NCBI RefSeq assembly: GCF_910592395.1
Contig: NC_088321.1
Location: 15,624,001-15,688,000 of the forward strand
Direction of reading: 5' to 3'
Origin: Lineus longissimus
Lineage: Eukaryota > Nemertea > Pilidiophora > Heteronemertea > Lineidae
Length of the DNA stretch: 64,000 nt
The translations under genes were made by a program, and so were the position numbers. The stretch's first letter is position 1. Each line of letters starts with the position of its first letter. Shown piece by piece: positions 1-12,406 of this stretch. Below the pieces are notes generated by a model. That model was not told the origin of the DNA and ran no database searches. It saw only the letters and a list, made by a program, of their open reading frames with translations.

Positions 1-154
1 AGCGCCCACAACCTACCCACAATCTAAGCCACAACAGACACTCTACACATCCGTCATTTTGTCTTATCCTTTAAAACGAAAGCCCCCAGGTGTGATATCA
101 AAATCTCTCGATTCAATTTTCACAGATTTAAAGCGGAACTGTCTCTCTTTCCAG

Positions 155-1702
155 TTATTAGATGGATGGGAGTTAAACCAAGAAGTCTTTCCCGGCTGGT
201 TGGACGGATCCAAATCAAGAGAAGAGCGGCTGAAGTTCTTCTGCGGAGAGTCAGGGCCAAGCAAACCAGTCGTGTCCAGTCAGAACTTGATTAACATTAA
301 GCACAGGATACCAAATCTTGGGGAGGGGTTCACTTTTACTGTCAGGTTTATTGATAACCCAGAACGTGAGTATGAATTAGAAACGTTCTTTTTGAGTATT
401 GAGATGGTTTCTCTCATTGGCCTTTTTTCCTGGGATGAATTATCACTGAGCTTAACCGTGGATCAGTTTATTCCGAGTCTATGAGTCCTCGTTCGTGAAT
501 TAGGTTTTTCTACTAGACGTTACCTCTGATCTTTCGTGCACTTCTGGTCTCCAGCGGTCAATATGGTCAATAATCAGTTCTTGAGCAGATGCTCTAACGC
601 CATTTAGATGAAACCAGACAGAACTAAGACACATGAGACAGAAAAATGCCTTGTATCTCGTTTTGTTCGTTGCAACATTCGTTCCTCAGGTGATGGCGAA
701 GTAATCTAAATACTTTATCACCAGATTATTGCTTTCGGCCTCGTTGTAGCCTGCTCCGGATGCAAAACTACCGCAAGGCCCATACCCGCCCCGTCCCCCT
801 TATAAGCCCACCAAAGGTTGACTATTATGGGCAACGGATCCTCAGTTGATGGCAAAGCAATTCTCTATTGTTTTCGTCCACGTTTCAGCTTGTAACGTGC
901 TCCTGATGGAGCCCACGGGAGCCTACACCCTGCAGAACTTCGGCAAGGCCCGCAACTGCTCTGTATCCATACTCCACCCTGAGAAGGTGAACATCCTCGG
1001 TGTCGACATTGGGTCAACGATTGACGGGAAGCACCACAAGAGCATGGGTGTCCGTAGGCAGTGCATGGAGAGTGGTGAGAGGGACTATGCTGAGTTCCTG
1101 TTCGGGTCTGGCATGCAGCCCGACTACATGAGGCTGGGAGACAATGATATGTGCGGTACAAAACACGAAGGTAAGAATTTCTTAGCGGATGTTTGGGTTG
1201 GGTAAAAGTATGGTTCAGGGCTGGAGTTAGCAATTATCTTCTGAAACAGTCTCTGATGTCTGAAGAACTTGACGCGGACTATAATGGAGATCCTGCTAGT
1301 TTATGACAACATCAGACAACATCAGACTACAAAGTCTTTGTACAGTATTCTAGTAGACCTGAACATAGTTTGCCCCCTTTCTCTCCCAGTTGGCTCAATT
1401 ATACTCCTTTGTATCAACTCTGTGGTGCGCCTGCTCTCCAGTGGCGAATTTGTTTACCCCATTAGTTTTTCGGCAAGCCCTTCCCCCTTGTTGAGCCAAA
1501 ATACCCATTCCCTTCTCCACAACACTTCCAGAGCTGCTTTTCTCTTTCAGTTGGCTCACTCATCCTGCTCCCTTGCGGCTACTCAGTGGTACGTCTGGTC
1601 TCCAGCGGTCAATATGTCAACTCCATCAGTTTTCGGTTCGACAGAGTTACGGATGATGAGTTTGTCGAACTCGCCGCAATGGGACACACCTTCCAGTGCT
1701 GA
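155..1702 (+). CDS. CRHBP: Corticotropin-releasing factor binding protein, 3' exons (partial gene)
   Basis: CRF-binding protein is a secreted glycoprotein that sequesters CRF/urocortin-type peptides. Three exons join in phase: 155-365 (after ...ctttccag, before gtgagt), 889-1170 (after tttcag, before gtaaga) and 1551-1702 (after tctctttcag, stop TGA 1700-1702). They give 214 aa, about the length of the matching vertebrate part. Seen: LLDGW at the exon start (vertebrate VFDGW), FCGESG...SSQN, GEGFTFTV, a PCNV codon split across the first junction, RNCSVSILHPEKVNI, and SVVRLVSSG before the end. The cysteines in FCGES, PCNV, RNC, RRQC, MCG, LPC and FQC match the family's conserved disulfide positions. 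The 5' exons (signal peptide and first part of the domain) lie left of the window. No clear poly(A) signal follows the stop. Confidence is high; whether one or several paralogues exist cannot be seen. Confidence 0.9.
541..595 (+). pseudogene. Short fragment of the CRHBP terminal exon inside an intron
   Basis: A 23-base exact match (TCTGGTCTCCAGCGGTCAAT followed by ATG) to the terminal CRHBP exon around 1592 lies in the intron between the first two exons, followed by a weaker match to CAATAATCAGTT. There is no acceptor or open frame. It looks like an older or truncated exon copy. Confidence 0.6.
1390..1537 (+). pseudogene. Tandem copy of the CRHBP terminal exon, frameshifted
   Basis: This segment sits 161 bp upstream of the true last exon and aligns with it from its own splice acceptor (ctctcccag) onward. 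Both begin TTGGCTCA, both encode a G-S-[IL]-I-L-L stretch with a cysteine, then SVVRL[LV]SSG and a PISF/SISF stretch. After that the copy carries one extra T in the T-run near 1472. This shifts the frame and removes the conserved C-terminus, although the DNA stays similar to about 1537. If spliced in, it would run on to a stop at 1740-1742 with an unrelated tail. It is most likely a decaying duplicate; use as an alternative terminal exon cannot be excluded. Confidence 0.75.
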
Positions 1703-4700
1703 GCAGGTCTGTACGCATTCACAATCTCTTTTGCAAAGATAATACACATTATTTAGGGCTTCTACCTGTACCTCTGTTACCAGCAGCGACCATCTTGAGT
1801 GACGATGACCCATTCCTGGTGAATCTGAGATGTCATTGTGATTAATTCTAAAACGCCTTTATAACAATGTTCACTGTTTATAGTGCATAATGCACTGAGC
1901 CTCATCTAGGCGGCAGCGATTATGGCTAGGCAACCAGAAGTAGTGGAAAGCACATTTTGACACAAGGAGAAGGAAAATATTTTGTTTATTCATGTCCTTT
2001 TGTGTTACATGTCTCCACACTCACATCCCTTGCTGTGCCATCTTTCAGGTGATTTCTTCCCGAAACGAAGACAAGTAGCAGAGAGATTATTTTACATTTT
2101 TGACAGGTCACGTGATAAGGCAACCAATTCGGCAATGCGAAGGCAACCAATTAAGTTACAGATGGAAAGAATCACGATGTGATTGGACGTGTTGTACCGT
2201 GTTGACAATTACAGGTGTATCGGCATGGTTCAGTACGCCGTGGATTGGAGACTTGAGGCCAAATGCGTGATTTTTTAACATTGACAACGGCCGTCGGCAT
2301 CATGTCGGCCAAACTTCAGAGGACTAACCAAATTCTGGAATGGACTCGGCAGGCTTTTCAGAAAAGTTAAGACGTTTAGTTTGTGATTAAGAACTCTCTG
2401 CAACATTTTTGTGCCAGTTCAATTTTAATGTGGTGTTTTACTTTGAAAGAAATTCGAAAAATATCGGAAAAATCTCATCAGTATGGAAAGAAGACAGAGA
2501 AGATTCGTGTTTTTCCGACTTTTTTTCGATTATATTACATCACGTGGTCAAGAAGTCATATTTACACACTCTTTGCGTTCGACAGTAGTTCAGTTAAATA
2601 TGTAGACTGTGTGATAGAGTCAGCAGTTCACTCGAATTACCACTGCAGCCGAATTCAAACTCAGACGCGTGACCTTTGGCGTTCGAACCATGATCACAAC
2701 TTTGACGTCAACGCAAGCACTGTTTTTTTTCATTGGCGTCTATAGTTTGATCACGCTTCGGACGCCGATGGCCTTGCATGGGAGGATGAGTGCAGTTTCA
2801 CTCGCCGGAAGAGTTAAGCTGCCTGGTCTGCGTTATCTGACAAAGCCTGATTCCTCTAAGCAGCATCCTAGAGGTCACAGTCTAGGAGGAATATCATCAG
2901 TTTTCGAACTCGGGAATATCGACCACTAAAATGGAAATACCTATGCCGCTGGTCAGAGGTGTTCGTGTAGAGTCCCAGGAATATGATGTCATTACACGGT
3001 CAAATCTAATAGGTATGGCTAAGGGGATCAGAACGAATTCAAAATTCACTGCATCTCGGTGTGTTTAGTGAACTGGTGAGGTAGTGACCTTCTGAGAGAA
3101 ACGGACATTGACAAGCTGAGAAAACTATGGTCACGTGGTCTCTTTCTAGGCTAATTAGTAATCCATAATCGTTATTTACAAAAGTTGTGAAACTCCTTTG
3201 TATCCTCAGTGTAAAAGTTTGGTGCGAAAGCTGAATATGGTTAGTCGATCACATTAAATCGGATATTTTATTCTGATACAGCCTGTGTTCGAAGCAGTGC
3301 CGACGTTGAAATGAATAAAGCCTTTTCACGATTATAAAAGTGTTCAGTGTTGATATTTTGTCGCCAGAACCTGGTTATTACTAGACGGCATCTCCCTCAG
3401 TTAAGCCTACCTAAGATAATGGCAAGTAACTCAAGTTAGTGCCAATACACATGTAATGAAGACCAGAGTAGTTGTCGAATCAGCTTCACACAGAAGTGGT
3501 AAACGTCAGATATTTGACAACCGAACGTGTCATGCTTTTTAGCAAAAATTTATAAACGTTGACGTAAACGGGATACTTGCTAAACCTCTCTAATGACGTT
3601 ACTGGAAGCGTTGCTAAACCTCTCCAATGAGGTGTGTCGATTTCGTTTAATTGAAGCAACGGGTGTTAGTATTAAATCATTCGTTTCAATTACATCAGCA
3701 CGTGTTAGAGCTGGCGAATCAGTTCCCCAACACTCCGCGTCAAACACCAGGCACTCCCCCCATTCTGCGGTAGGCCTATGTTTGGCTAAAAATATTTCTC
3801 CTAGTAACTTGTTTGTGAAAAAATGAAATGGCCACTAGGCACACCTCACTAAGTTCATGAGATAGCCTGTTTTTCTCGCGCCTTCATGGCTTTTCCGCAC
3901 AGATGAGAGCCTTCTCTCCGCGGTAAACGGGCCGGCGTGTCTGAGTCCGCTGATAGTGGGGACACGGATTCGCCAAAGTGAAAGGGTACACGATTAGCGC
4001 ATATGGCGGTCACATTTCCATAACTAATCAGATCAATGAAAATTGATTGCGACACCATTCAATTGTGCCGTCACACCCTGGTCAACTGGTTACCAAACCA
4101 TGTTCGTTACAGACAGCAACTCGGGTCGGTGCCTGATTGGTCAATGCCATGGTGCGGGGCCACGTGATGTGACGTTAGTCTGAGGTCATTCCTCTCTAGT
4201 TCGCCAAGGTAGACGGAGGCAAATCTCGATTTACTTCTAAATTTCCGCCAAAGTTGCAGATATTCTGGTAAGTTCTTATGAAAGATATTCCATTTTGTTG
4301 GAGTGAAGTGGAAAGAGCATCAAAACTTGAATTCCCCTGAATAATTCCTGGTAAAATGCTCCCAAAACTCATTTTACTTTTCGCTGTGAACATGCGGGAA
4401 GCCACCCGAAGGAAGCCATTTTGTTTTCTTGGATCGCACATGTTGTCTCAAACTTTGTCAGCATTTTTTTTCTTCTCGATTGGTCAGCAAGCTCATATTG
4501 CTCGAACACAATGATAATGTGTATTGAAAGAATTTTGTAACGTGCTGCACTCCTCAAAGTTTTGGAATAGTTGGTCATTCAAGAAAACAAAATGGCGATG
4601 TTAATGAATGCACAAAGCATGTGTACAACGAGCGTGCGTACCAAAAAGAGCGGGGAAATAGAGCTCGTAGTGATAGGAATGTGTACATAATGTACAGAAA

Positions 4701-4749
4701 AACAGAGTGTACATAATGTACAGAGCTACTACTGTCCCGGCTATTCTGT
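1703..4749. other. Intergenic, no gene recognised
   Basis: Short open frames here lack splice context and family features. The only local structure I see is a direct duplication of an 18-base word (GTGTACATAATGTACAGA) at about 4679-4724, just before the compound tandem array. Confidence 0.5.
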
Positions 4750-6916
4750 AGTTAGGCCGAAGATACAGCCGACTTGTCTTTCTGGTTGTGACTTTGTCCT
4801 CTGACTTGAAATACTGTTGACTTGTCTTCCTGGTTGTGACTTTGTCTTCAGCCCGAACGTACTGTTGACTTGGCGTTTGCAGTGACATGGACTATCAGAG
4901 AGATCTTGCTCGTGTCGAACTGTAGCGGATTTGTTTGGACACAAAATACGCCTTCTTGCTTTGAATTGGGACATTTTAAATGTCTCAATTATCTTATTCC
5001 CTTTGTACTCATGTGTCTTATGAGTGTTTACTTTTAACTTGCAGAACTCACACATTCATCGCAGCTGTCACGAACTGGATGTCAGGACAGCGCGCTCAAC
5101 GCAACCCACTCCATCAGGGATCGAAAACCATCGAGTCATAGTCTTTCATGATGATCGATTCAGCAAAGAATGATTACGCGGACCTAGTATTATACGAGGC
5201 AAGTAAAGTACTTCAATGTTGCCAGCTTTAACCTGGTAATTAGGAAAGCTGAGAGCAAAATTTCTAATCACATTAAACTCGCCACAATGACTGCATGTTG
5301 ATGACCGAAGATGCTGTCGACTTGTCTTTCTGGTTGTGACTTTGTCTTCGGCCCGAAGATACTGCCGATTTGTCTTTCTGGTGGTGACTTTGTCTACAGC
5401 CTGAAGACACTGCCGACTTGTCTTTCTGGTTGTGACTTTGTCCTCTGACTTGAAATACTGCTGACTTGTCTTTCTGGTTGTGACTTTGTCTTCAGCCCGA
5501 ACGTGCTGTCGACTTGGCGTTTGCAGTGACGCAGACTATAAGAGAGATCTTGCTCGTGTCGAACTGTAGCGGATTTGTTTGGACACAAAATACGCCTTCT
5601 TGCTTTGAATTAGGACATTTTGAATGTCTCAATTATCTTATTCCCTTTGTACTCATGTGTCTTATGAGTGTTTACTTTTTACTTGCAGAACTCACACATT
5701 CATCGCGGCTGTCACGAACTGGATGCCCGGACAGCGCGCTCAACGCAACCCACTCCATCAGGGATCGAAAACCATCGAGTAATAGTCTTTCATGACGATC
5801 GATTCGGCAAAGAATGATAACGCGGACCAAGTATTATACGAGGCAAGTAAAGTACTTCAATGTTGCCACCTTTAACCTGGTAGGAAAGCTGAGGGCAAAT
5901 TTTCTTATCACATTAAACTCGCCACAATGACTGCATGGTGATGACCGAAGATGCTGTCGACTTGTCTTTCTGGTTGTGACTTTGTCTTCAGCCCGAAGAT
6001 ACTGTCGACTTGTCTTCAGGTGGTGACTTTGTCTTCAGTCCGAAGATACTGCCGATTTGTCTTTCTGGTGGTGACTTTGTCTTCAGCACGAAGATACTGC
6101 CGACTTGTCTTTCTGGTTGTGACTTTGTCCTCTACTGTTGACTTGTCTTCCTGGTTGTGACTTTGTCTTCAGACCGAACGTGCTGTCGACTTGGCGTTTG
6201 CAGTGACGCGGACTATAAGAGAGATCTTGCTCGTGTCGAACTGTAGCGGATTAGTTTGGACACAAAATACGCCTTCTTGCTTTGAATTAGGACATTTTAA
6301 ATGTCTCAATTATCTTATTCCCTTTGTACTCATGTGTCTTATGAGTGTTTACTTTTTACTTGCAGAACTCGCACATTCATCGCAGCTGTCACGAACTGGA
6401 TGCCAGGACAGCGCGCTCAACGCAACCCACTCCATCAGGGATCGAAAACCATCGAGTCATAGTCCATCATCGATTCGATTCGGCAAAGGATGATAACGCG
6501 GACCAAGTATTATACGAGGCAAGTAAAGTACTTCAATGTTGCCACCTTTAACCTGGTAATTAGGAAAGCTGAGAGCAAAGTTTCTTTTAACATTAAACTC
6601 GCCACAATGACTGCATGGTGATGACCGAAGATGCTGTCGGCTTGTCTTTCGGGTTGTGATTTTGTCTTCATCCTGAAGATGCTGTCGACTTGTCTTTCGG
6701 GTTGTGACTTTGTCTTCAGTCCGAAGATACTGTCGACTTGTCTTGCTGGTTGTGACTTTGTCCTCTGACTTGAAATACTGCTGACTTGTCTTTCTGGTTG
6801 TGACTTTGTCTTCAGCCCGAACGTGCTGTCGACTTGGCGTTTGCAGTGACGCGGACTATAAGAGAGATCTTGCTCGTGTCGAACTGTAGCGGATTTGTTT
6901 GGACACAAAATACGCC
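4750..6916. repeat. Compound tandem array: ~643-677 bp higher-order units containing a 48-bp minisatellite
   Basis: The landmark GACTTGGCGTTTGCAGTGAC recurs at 4868, 5511, 6188 and 6831 (spacings 643, 677, 643). Each unit has a variable number of 48-bp repeats (GACTTGTCTTTCTGGTTGTG plus ACTTTGTCTTCAGCCCGAAG-like sequence) followed by a ~370-bp non-repetitive part. That part contains a TATA-like CTATAAGAG and, in full units, a ttttacttgcag acceptor-like tract. The fourth unit breaks off at about 6916. Because 48 is divisible by 3, the minus strand reads as 16-aa repeats (KTKSQPERQV...), but no complete gene is evident. Confidence 0.85.
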
Positions 6917-9056
6917 CATTCGATAACTCATCAGAACATATGGGCCCATTCTGAGAAAGAATTGATATCGCCAGCTGTATGCGACACTGTCAGAAACATC
7001 CATGTGATGTCCATTTGCAAAATTCTCAAAATTGTTTCATGCTACATTTTCCAGGTGGAATGTCATACACAGGAAGCGGCTGGACTCCACAGGGAATCAG
7101 ATGATACAGCGGTCACAGTACTATACACGGTAAGTTGACTTGCGCAACTCTAAACTGGCTTTGATCTCGAGAGAACCATGCCCACCACAATGGCTGGTGG
7201 AAGAATACAAATGGATGTGACCATAGCAATCAACATTACCCTCAAGCTCGCCCACAGGTGGCAGCTCTATGAAATGTTCAGTGCTTGGAATGGACTCATG
7301 GCTATGGATGTCCTGGACCCCAGGGCACATCAACAAAGGAACTCGTGTACAGGCTCATGGCAGAATTCGATCATACCAAGTGTCGTACAAGTCCTATAGT
7401 TTCCACCTGGGTGCGAGCTTGTGGGTTATGTTGATTGTTGTGGTCAAATCTTTGTTTTGTCGTCTTTGGTTATATCACCACCTTGTCATTCAAATGACCC
7501 TCTTCCCAAAGGGTGCACTGATGAAACAGTGGCTTCTGTTAACGCAGCCGGAAGCCCTTTTATTTGAAAGCATTCTCCTTCTCCATACATGGTACCTTCT
7601 TTTTACTCCCCTGACTGTCATTACTGATGAAAAATGACCTTCTTTAGATGAAACCAGTAGTATATTAGAGGCAGTATTAATATGACTACTTGCCATAGCT
7701 ATGGTATGCCAATGTAAGGCATTGAACTTGGCTGATCTAATGCATTTTCCATTACCCTCATTGTAATGTTTACCCCTTCCTTCGAAATGGAATAAGGGGC
7801 TTTGACCATCTTTTTGTAGGAGCATCCTCAGTCGCTCCCCACTTTCTTCTGTCTGTGACCACCCCAGCTAATCAGGGCTCCCTTCCTGATCCCAAGGACG
7901 GCTTTGCCCAGCTCGGCTTTGATCGCATAAGTCTTATTAAGTTTGCAACCCTTCCTTTCCTTTTGTTGTTAGTAAGTTTGCAAAATCCTCAAATTTCCAT
8001 AACCTTATGTTTTCCAGTTCGCATGGCGTGCACACCACGTGTCAATGACGTCATCAAGTCACGTGATCTACATACGAGGACGACGTATCGGCAAAGGAGG
8101 GAACGTTTATGGAATCTTTTCTCGCCAAACTACCCGTGAGCAGTCTAAGGCAAGACCAATTCTTTGTAAAACTGAATGTCAAAAACCTATTTCATCATTA
8201 GTGAGGTTTCGCATGCTAACGATTTACGAATATGTTTACGTTTACGTTTTGAAAATTCTAAAATCGGCAAAAGATGCTCCTTCTTCATGGAAGCTTAGAT
8301 TTGAATCAGAGTCTTTACCTCTTGTGGTACCCTACTTATGAAATACCCTGATTTTGACAGCCAACGCCAGCGTGTAGTGTTGGCCTTTGTAACGCCGATA
8401 CCCCACTCATTGTTGCTCACTCAGTGATGAATGAAGCTGGTCGAACGCTCACTTCACAAACAAATGTGCCTCGAAAACGTTAAACGTAAGCTTGCCAAAC
8501 CTCACTATTGTGATAGCGTGTTCGTAAACAGAAATACACTTGTACCCAAGTAGACTAAATTCACCTTGACAGTTGCTCGTTTGATTGAGCAATCACAGTA
8601 AGCAGAGGGTTTGCCGGACTTTACCTCCATCATTGGTTACTTTCTTCAAACAGAATTCTTAGCCTTCTGGTCAGTATCAGCCAATCAGAAACCTTCTACT
8701 ATATTACGGCCATTGTCTGCGCCAAACAAGCTTGGTAGACGTCTTTTGATTTACTGATACTGACAGGAAGACCAAGATTGCTGCTGGAAGGAGGTTAAGA
8801 ATAATAAAGATTTTTTGGGGGGCTAAAATTTCGTTCCAAAGTGCAAAACAACCATACCTTTACTTGTCGTCTTGTGAAGATTTTTGACACAATTGTCAGT
8901 GTGGTGTTGGAAGAAAGCAACTTTGAAAAAAAACATCGAATCCGGCAAATTTTCTTGGTTACAGGTACTATATCCCCTCATGAAATTATAATGTCTTAAA
9001 ATAATCCCTGTTAAAGCGAGAAAGAAAATAATTTATTGTAAAAAAGTCTGTAAAAA
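6917..9056. other. Intergenic with two exon-like segments of unknown meaning
   Basis: Two stretches have splice-like borders: about 7055-7131 (after attttccag, before gtaagt) and about 8018-8128 (after gttttccag, before gtgagc). Their translations do not resemble a family I know and their frames do not clearly join, so I do not call a gene. The rest shows nothing I can support. Confidence 0.3.
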
Positions 9057-9128
9057 GGTCTAGACTGGATTCGAACCCAAAACCTCTGGATCTTGAGTCC
9101 AACGCTCAAACCACTAGGCCACAAAACC
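9057..9128 (-). pseudogene. tRNA-like pseudogene or SINE head
   Basis: On the minus strand a 72-base segment carries an A-box-like TGGCCTAGTGG, a 7-base loop CTCAAGA (apparent anticodon CAA) and a B-box-like GGTTCGAATCC. The T stem and acceptor stem contain mismatches, and the long variable arm expected for tRNA-Leu(CAA) is absent. It is therefore more likely a tRNA pseudogene or tRNA-derived SINE than a working tRNA. Confidence 0.5.
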
Positions 9129-12100
9129 ACCCACTGGAAGGGGTCGACAATGAGCGAGTCACTGAAAATATGAGCTCAGACAACTCGTTGAGTTATGTCA
9201 ATGTCACCGCCATCCAATTGAATAGACAGGTTCTGGGAACCTTTGTCCACTGTCACAAAGCCTTCGATTGGGCTATTGTGAGCCCTTAATCTGTATATTC
9301 CAATGAATGAGCCAATATGGCCTACTGTGTTCAACAATTTTCCTGCTGAACTGAGTTCACTGGGAGTTTTTGTCACAAGCTTTTTGAATTACATGTATCA
9401 TTATAAGTACAGGTTGTTAATTAAAACAAGGCATATTTCTAATGCCTGATAGCCGTTGTTCAAAATGACTTGGCCAACTGGTATTTAAATTGTACCCATC
9501 AACATATAGAATATCTGAGAATTTGTTGCAGACTAACTTTAGTATACCCCATCCAGTAGTTATCATAAAACAACTGGCATGAAATGACCATGCTTTAATT
9601 AACATCCTGTATACTTGACTGAACATCTAACATACACCTTCCACTTCAGTTTTAGTGGCAGTTGTAGGTTGAGTTGCTAGGGTGATTTCAAAACGCATCC
9701 TCTTTCTATAAAAACCTTGTCTGAGTCTCGACATACACCTCTAGTCATGGGTCATGGACCACTCCAGCCCCCCCCCCCCCCTATCTATTTTGAGAATGAT
9801 ATTTAATCTTCATGCAGATTTCTTCTGTTACACTAAAGATTTATGATGACTTCAGCCCCCTCCCTATTCAGCCTCCTGGCTTGTGATGAATCATGATAAA
9901 CCACTAGTCCAGTGCCACTGGTCTTCTGATTGGACAATCCGACCGGAAGTGCTTATGAATCTTTACCAGTCATTCACAGGCTCAGAGCCTCATGCCTTTT
10001 GAAATCACCGAAAAATCAAGAATTGTGTGTTTATTGTATCTTAAATGTTTAGCATTTTGAAAACACCACGCCTTTTTATTGAGGGGCTGATTGTTGGCCT
10101 AGAGTGCTCTTTGAACCCATTGGTCCAACCTTGTCTAAATATGTTCAAATCGAAATTAGCAAGGCTCTGTTTTGCTTACTTTCTTCATTGTTATAAATAA
10201 GCAACCCAACTTCTGTTCATCTTGTTCTAAGCGGTTGTAATCTAGATTTAGGCATGGTGTTTTCAATGTACGAGTTGTATTGTAGGCTTACAGGGTGTCC
10301 CAAACAAGTTAGATTACCGTTCGCAGATTCACATTTATGATTGTGAATTTTGGAACAATGATTATTTAATGAGTCTAAAGTAAAGTTTGTTCATGATAGT
10401 GTCACCCCTAATGAAAGGGCCAGCCAGCTTTTGGCTGATGAGACACTCTTTACCTCCCAACTCCAATCTCTGATGCCAGGCGCCTGGAGAGAAGGCAGTT
10501 TGTACCCTATATTTAACTTGCTGGCCTTAATATATGGCGGCTAACCATTTCTCTTTATTCTGATCATCGGAATTTGTTTTTAAATTCGATTCACAAACGT
10601 TCACACACCTTTCCAGATCAGAAATTAAAAACATTTGTGACACCCTGTATATGTGCATTTATGTTAAGATGTAAGATATTCCCTTGTAATCAAAAGTAGA
10701 AATTAGTTTAACAGCAACATCATTAAACTGCTGCAGTAAGAAGTTGTTTCTTAAGAATATCAATTAAGAAAACAAACCCCCTATAACTAAAACTAAAAGG
10801 AACACGTGTTCACCCATTCTGAATTCCAAAAACAAAATTTAACTCTTCTCAAAAAGCTGATTGCTTCATTTCCAATGAGCAAGGGCAAAGCAGAATTCGA
10901 CACTTTTGATATATTAAGATTCATAATTTATAATTTCTTTTAAAAAGCATAAACAATAACCTGCTCAGTGTTAAGCATTTCGGCTAACTGTATGTTGCTT
11001 TGATTTCAAGTGTCAATTTACCCTAATCAGTAATAATAACGTCGCCATTTTTGTTGGTGCGTCGTTAAATAACCCTTTCCGCTACCCTGGCGGGCATTTT
11101 GGTAGCTAAAGGTAGCACTGGATCGATTTCGGCGGCTGCTGTATCTTTGGCTTCACAAGGTGATCCCTCATTATCTGGCTTGTTTTTGGCGGCTGTTGTA
11201 GCTTTGGTACGAATTGGTTGAGGAGATATCGTGACTCCCCAATCTGCTCTGCGATCCTTTATGGCTAGGGTACGAACAAGGGAACGATCGGTTGATCCGA
11301 TATCAAGGGGCATACGTCGACTCTTCCGTATCATACCTCAATGCTATTCAGCCTCATCTTGGGTCAGACGTTTAGGGAGAATCAATTTGGTGATCCAATT
11401 TCTGGTTGCGGCTAACTGGGTCTACTCTGGCGTCCGACTACAGACCATTAGCGTACTCTTCCATATAAGGCTGCGGCTGGGAACGAACATCGCCGTACTG
11501 GGTCCTCGCATGATAAGTGGGCAGTGACACCGCATCCAGATTTTGATGATGAGTTCTGAAATAACTAATTGGTACACCCCGAGAATTGTCTGTGTTATTA
11601 CAGACACATTACAATCGTTAGGGTAAATTGATCTATGTCATTAAAGCAACATCAACATTCGAAATGTTTGAAAGGAATTACCCGGGCATTAAGATATCAT
11701 TATCAATCGCCCTTTTTTTAGACCATACTACCAATCCAGACAAATGAATTTATAGAAATCCGTCCCCTCCCAGACTGTTCCAAGATATTCTAAAGAAACA
11801 ATTTACTGACAGCAATACTCTGTACAATACATTTAGATTTAGGCCTTAATTACTTGATTCAAACTGTGTAAAAATACTTTAATATCGCTTCTATAAGACC
11901 ATCTAATGAACTTTAACGAAGGAATGATTGCGGTTGCGGGATATCATTTGACTTCCGCAGCTGTAGCGTAAACTGTGAGACTTTCACAAGCACTAAAGCT
12001 GTCTTATCACTTTCTAATTTCAACTTAGGTTAGGGTTGTGTTGAAATTCACGAAAATGGTCTTATACTGGTGATTTTACAGTATTTCGCCTTCTTTGCGT

Positions 12101-12406
12101 GTACTGTGAAAATAGTTGGTTGTTTTTTAAATAAAACTTGTGTTTAAAATTGACGTGTTTTTGGTTCATTCGACTTTAACTTAATCCTTTCATTTGAAAC
12201 AAGGAAAATAGTAGTCAGCTCAGGGTTTATTAGTTACATATATCTTCAGGTTTTTTTAAATGATTTACCAATCTTAAGCCGCTGCACGGTTAGCAAACTG
12301 TAAACTTAATTCCATGAATCTTTCATGACATTTTTCGACATACTTTCGAACTAGTTAAACTTATTCTGAGCTGACGAACTATCAACACTCTTAGAAATAA
12401 AGGTTT
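9129..12406. other. Intergenic, no gene recognised
   Basis: AT-rich sequence with a C-run near 9770. Apart from the TA-flanked element at 10289-10649, nothing here supports a gene. Confidence 0.5.
10289..10649. mobile_element. TA-flanked MITE-like element, ~361 bp
   Basis: The left end TACAGGGTGTC and the right end GACACCCTGTA are exact inverted repeats, flanked by TA on both sides, as expected for a non-autonomous Tc1/mariner-type element. No transposase frame lies between them. Related CAGGGTG-[GA]-TCC words occur at about 47834 and 48917. Confidence 0.65.

Noticed and set aside
5514-6551. Repeated ~100-codon frames with a hydrophobic stretch (LIPFVLMCLMSVYFLLAEL)
   Set aside because: They are the same non-repetitive part of the compound array units, with an acceptor-like tract in the middle and no independent evidence of coding.
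7055-8128. Two splice-bordered segments as exons of one gene
   Set aside because: Frames do not join convincingly and the peptides match nothing I know.
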